A DNA stretch of 6,564 nt from contig JAEOTJ010000451.1 in assembly GCA_016839905.1 (NCBI GenBank), positions 1-6,564 of the forward strand, in the 5' to 3' direction. Made by a program: the position numbers and the translations under genes. The stretch is from Promethearchaeota archaeon. Its GTDB lineage: Archaea > Asgardarchaeota > Lokiarchaeia > Sigynarchaeales > SOKP01. The notes under the pieces are model-generated. The model made no database searches and was not told the DNA's origin. It saw nothing but the letters and a program-made list of their open reading frames with translations. This document shows, piece after piece, positions 5,234-6,564 of this stretch (its first letter is position 1; each line of letters opens with the position of its first letter).

Positions 5234-5743
5234 ATGGCAAAAAAAAAGAAAGTTGAGCCCGAAGAAGATGAATTTGAGGTCGATGAATTCGATGAGTTAG
5301 AAGATGAAGAAATTGAAATCGCTGTTCCCATTATAAAGAAAGAACCTAAGGAAAAACTCTTAGATTCTGTACCTTCTCCAGCTGAATCTGCTGCTCAGGA
5401 AGAAGTTGTATTTGAAGAAGAAATAGAAGGATATGAACCTGAAGTTGAAGAAAAGCGAACTTACAAATATTTAAACTTAAGCTTACAAAAAGGTCTTACA
5501 GAAAATGATTATGAATTAAGAATCGAAGGTCAGAGTCATGGCTTTTGTAATATTTTAGTCAAACGACTTCTTGAGATAGAAGGAGTAAATATCGCAGCAT
5601 ATAAAATTACTGGAATAGAACCTCCTCAAGTTTTTATAAGACTTGAAAATGGATATGATATTAAAGAAATTTTATATAAAGGAGTTGAAGCTCTAAGAGA
5701 AGAAGTTGTCGAAGTACAAAAACTCTTCCAAAATAATATATAA
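5234..5743 (+). CDS. rpo11: RNA polymerase subunit Rpo11 (RpoL) with acidic N-terminal extension
   Basis: Rpo11 (eukaryotic Rpb11, related to the bacterial alpha N-terminal domain) pairs with Rpo3 and nucleates RNA polymerase assembly. The conserved domain spans about 76-165: GQSHGFCNILVKRLL (99-113) aligns with the usual EDHTLGNLL segment, keeping His102 and Asn106; AAYKITGIEPPQVFIRL (121-137) follows, then a C-terminal helix. Archaeal Rpo11 is usually about 90-100 residues, whereas this chain is 169. The extra first 75 residues begin with four lysines, then 15 acidic residues in positions 8-29, a Pro/Ser/Ala-rich linker (46-55) and a second acidic patch (56-73). No ATG, GTG or TTG lies in frame within the extension, and GGAG precedes its ATG, so the tail is probably real. 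It looks disordered. Confidence 0.93.
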   Translation: MAKKKKVEPEEDEFEVDEFDELEDEEIEIAVPIIKKEPKEKLLDSVPSPAESAAQEEVVFEEEIEGYEPEVEEKRTYKYLNLSLQKGLTENDYELRIEGQSHGFCNILVKRLLEIEGVNIAAYKITGIEPPQVFIRLENGYDIKEILYKGVEALREEVVEVQKLFQNNI

Positions 5744-5773
5744 CCCCTATTATTAACTCTATTTTTGCTTGAC

Positions 5774-5788
5774 ATATAAGAATTTATA
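5774..5788 (+). promoter_or_regulatory. Possible promoter of the RNase III-like/DUF99 pair
   Basis: ATATAAG (5774-5780) and TTTATA (5783-5788) begin 32 and 23 nt ahead of ATG 5806. No Shine-Dalgarno motif precedes this ATG. A start at or near the ATG would give a leaderless message covering the RNase III-like gene and the DUF99 gene. Confidence 0.35.
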
Positions 5789-5805
5789 CATATCATTTTA
5801 TTACA

Positions 5806-6255
5806 ATGCCCTATGAATTTTTAATTGAGGATCTAAATAAGGATAATTCTTCAAGAGATATTGGTACTGATAAAGGTTTAGCGAAAATAGGAGATGCTAT
5901 TGTGAATTTGGTATATTCTGTAGCTAAATCCATTTATTTAACGAAAAAGAATTCAAACAAGATACAAAGAACAGGTAAGAAAGTAAGCAAGGATATTTTG
6001 GCTAACGCATTGAAAAATGCCAATATGAAGGATTTTGCCAGAACTAGAGCTGGTGCTCACGATCTTGCTGATACTGTTGAGGGATTAATTGCTTACACAT
6101 GGCTAAATAATAAGATGACCTTGAATGAAATAATTGATTTTTTAACAGAAAATCTTTCCGGAAATCTAGATGTTAGGAATGAAGAAATAAAAAATGCAAC
6201 AGAGGTTTTTACAAATCTTTTAAACCATATAAAAAAATTCTTGTCTAAAAAATAG
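5806..6255 (+). CDS. Single-domain RNase III-like protein
   Basis: RNase III-fold proteins cut double-stranded RNA as dimers. This 149-residue chain has only the catalytic fold and no dsRNA-binding domain, as in bacterial Mini-III (MrnC). LAKIGDAIVNLVYSVA (25-40) corresponds to the signature LEFLGD segment, and DLADTVEGLIAYTWL (86-100) to the second catalytic helix. Asp30, Asp89 and Glu92 occupy three of the usual four metal-ligand positions. The fourth, Glu in LEFLGD, is Ala26 here; from memory Mini-III also has Ala at this place, so activity is plausible. VSKDILANALK (60-70) fits the intermediate helices. The substrate is unknown; rRNA or tRNA precursors are a guess. The DUF99 gene starts three bases after the stop, so the two are probably co-transcribed. 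Confidence 0.85.
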   Translation: MPYEFLIEDLNKDNSSRDIGTDKGLAKIGDAIVNLVYSVAKSIYLTKKNSNKIQRTGKKVSKDILANALKNANMKDFARTRAGAHDLADTVEGLIAYTWLNNKMTLNEIIDFLTENLSGNLDVRNEEIKNATEVFTNLLNHIKKFLSKK

Positions 6256-6258
6256 AAA

Positions 6259-6564
6259 ATGAAAGATAATCCCATTACTATTGGTTTTGACGATGCCAAG
6301 TTTGAATTATTCTCAAAAACTAATAAAACCCAACTAATTGGAGTTGTTTGTCAGGGGACTCGCATGGTAAAAACCGTTATGAGTAAAATAGAAATTGATG
6401 GTTTTGATGCCACAGAGAAACTAATAGACCTTATTCTAGAAAATAAAAAACACGCCCAATATACTATAACAGATTCAATCACATTCGGCGGATTTAACAT
6501 CGCTGATATTGAGGAAATTTACAATATAACAGAAAAACCAATAATTGCTATAACTGAAAGAGAA
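6259..6564 (+). CDS. DUF99 family protein, 3' partial
   Basis: The first 102 codons of a gene cut by the window end. DUF99 proteins are archaeal, usually just under 200 residues, and distantly related to endonuclease V; they have been proposed to act on nucleic acid. Characteristic segments are ITIGFDDAKF (6-15), a strand IGVVCQGTRM (27-36), KIEIDGFDATEKLIDLI (43-59), the hallmark TDSITFGGFNIADIEEIY (71-88) and PIIAITERE (94-102). Asp11, Asp12 and Asp72 are the acidic residues one would expect in an RNase H-like active site. ATG 6259 lies three bases after the preceding stop, suggesting translational coupling with the RNase III-like gene. The C-terminal half, which would complete the active site, is outside the window. 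Confidence 0.9.
   Translation, partial: MKDNPITIGFDDAKFELFSKTNKTQLIGVVCQGTRMVKTVMSKIEIDGFDATEKLIDLILENKKHAQYTITDSITFGGFNIADIEEIYNITEKPIIAITERE

Noticed and set aside
5234..5458. The acidic stretch as a separate small gene fused to rpo11 by a missed stop or frameshift
   Set aside because: The frame is continuous with no internal start codon, the composition is that of a disordered tail rather than a domain, and one GGAG site precedes the whole ORF.
6093..6299. Minus-strand open frame across the end of the RNase III-like gene
   Set aside because: It lies antisense to two recognisable genes; its Phe/Lys/Ser-rich product is what A/T-rich antisense codons give.

Overview
The window is AT-rich archaeal chromosomal DNA. 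The clade markers are the replication factor C small subunit, the exosome cap subunit Csl4, the archaeal/eukaryotic RNA polymerase subunit Rpo11 and a DUF99 protein. TATA-like boxes 20-30 nt ahead of several start codons and many genes without a Shine-Dalgarno site also fit an archaeon. An Asgard or related lineage is my guess from gene content and base composition; nothing here proves it.

Layout. Positions 1-175 are the right edge of an IS200/IS605-type (TnpB-only or TnpA/TnpB) element: the last codons of a probable tnpB, followed by GC-rich hairpins of the kind that form the omega (guide) RNA scaffold and right end. Next come truA (235-1092, +) and rfcS (1094-2059, -), which converge with one base between their stop codons. 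A 112-bp divergent spacer with a 10-bp inverted repeat separates rfcS from enolase (2172-3482, +). Enolase converges on a METTL5-type N6-adenine methyltransferase (3507 to about 4151, -), whose reading frame has no ATG, GTG or TTG ahead of its conserved N-terminus.

From 4268 to the end all genes lie on the + strand: csl4, an unrecognised 75-residue protein, rpo11 with a long acidic N-terminal extension, a single-domain RNase III-like protein, and the start of a DUF99 gene cut by the window edge. Together this is mostly an information-processing neighbourhood (tRNA and probably rRNA modification, RNA decay, transcription, clamp loading) with one glycolytic gene.

The points most worth following up are the TnpB/omega-RNA edge, the non-canonical start of the methyltransferase, the acidic tail on Rpo11, the unnamed 75-residue protein between csl4 and rpo11, and the RNase III-like gene paired with DUF99.
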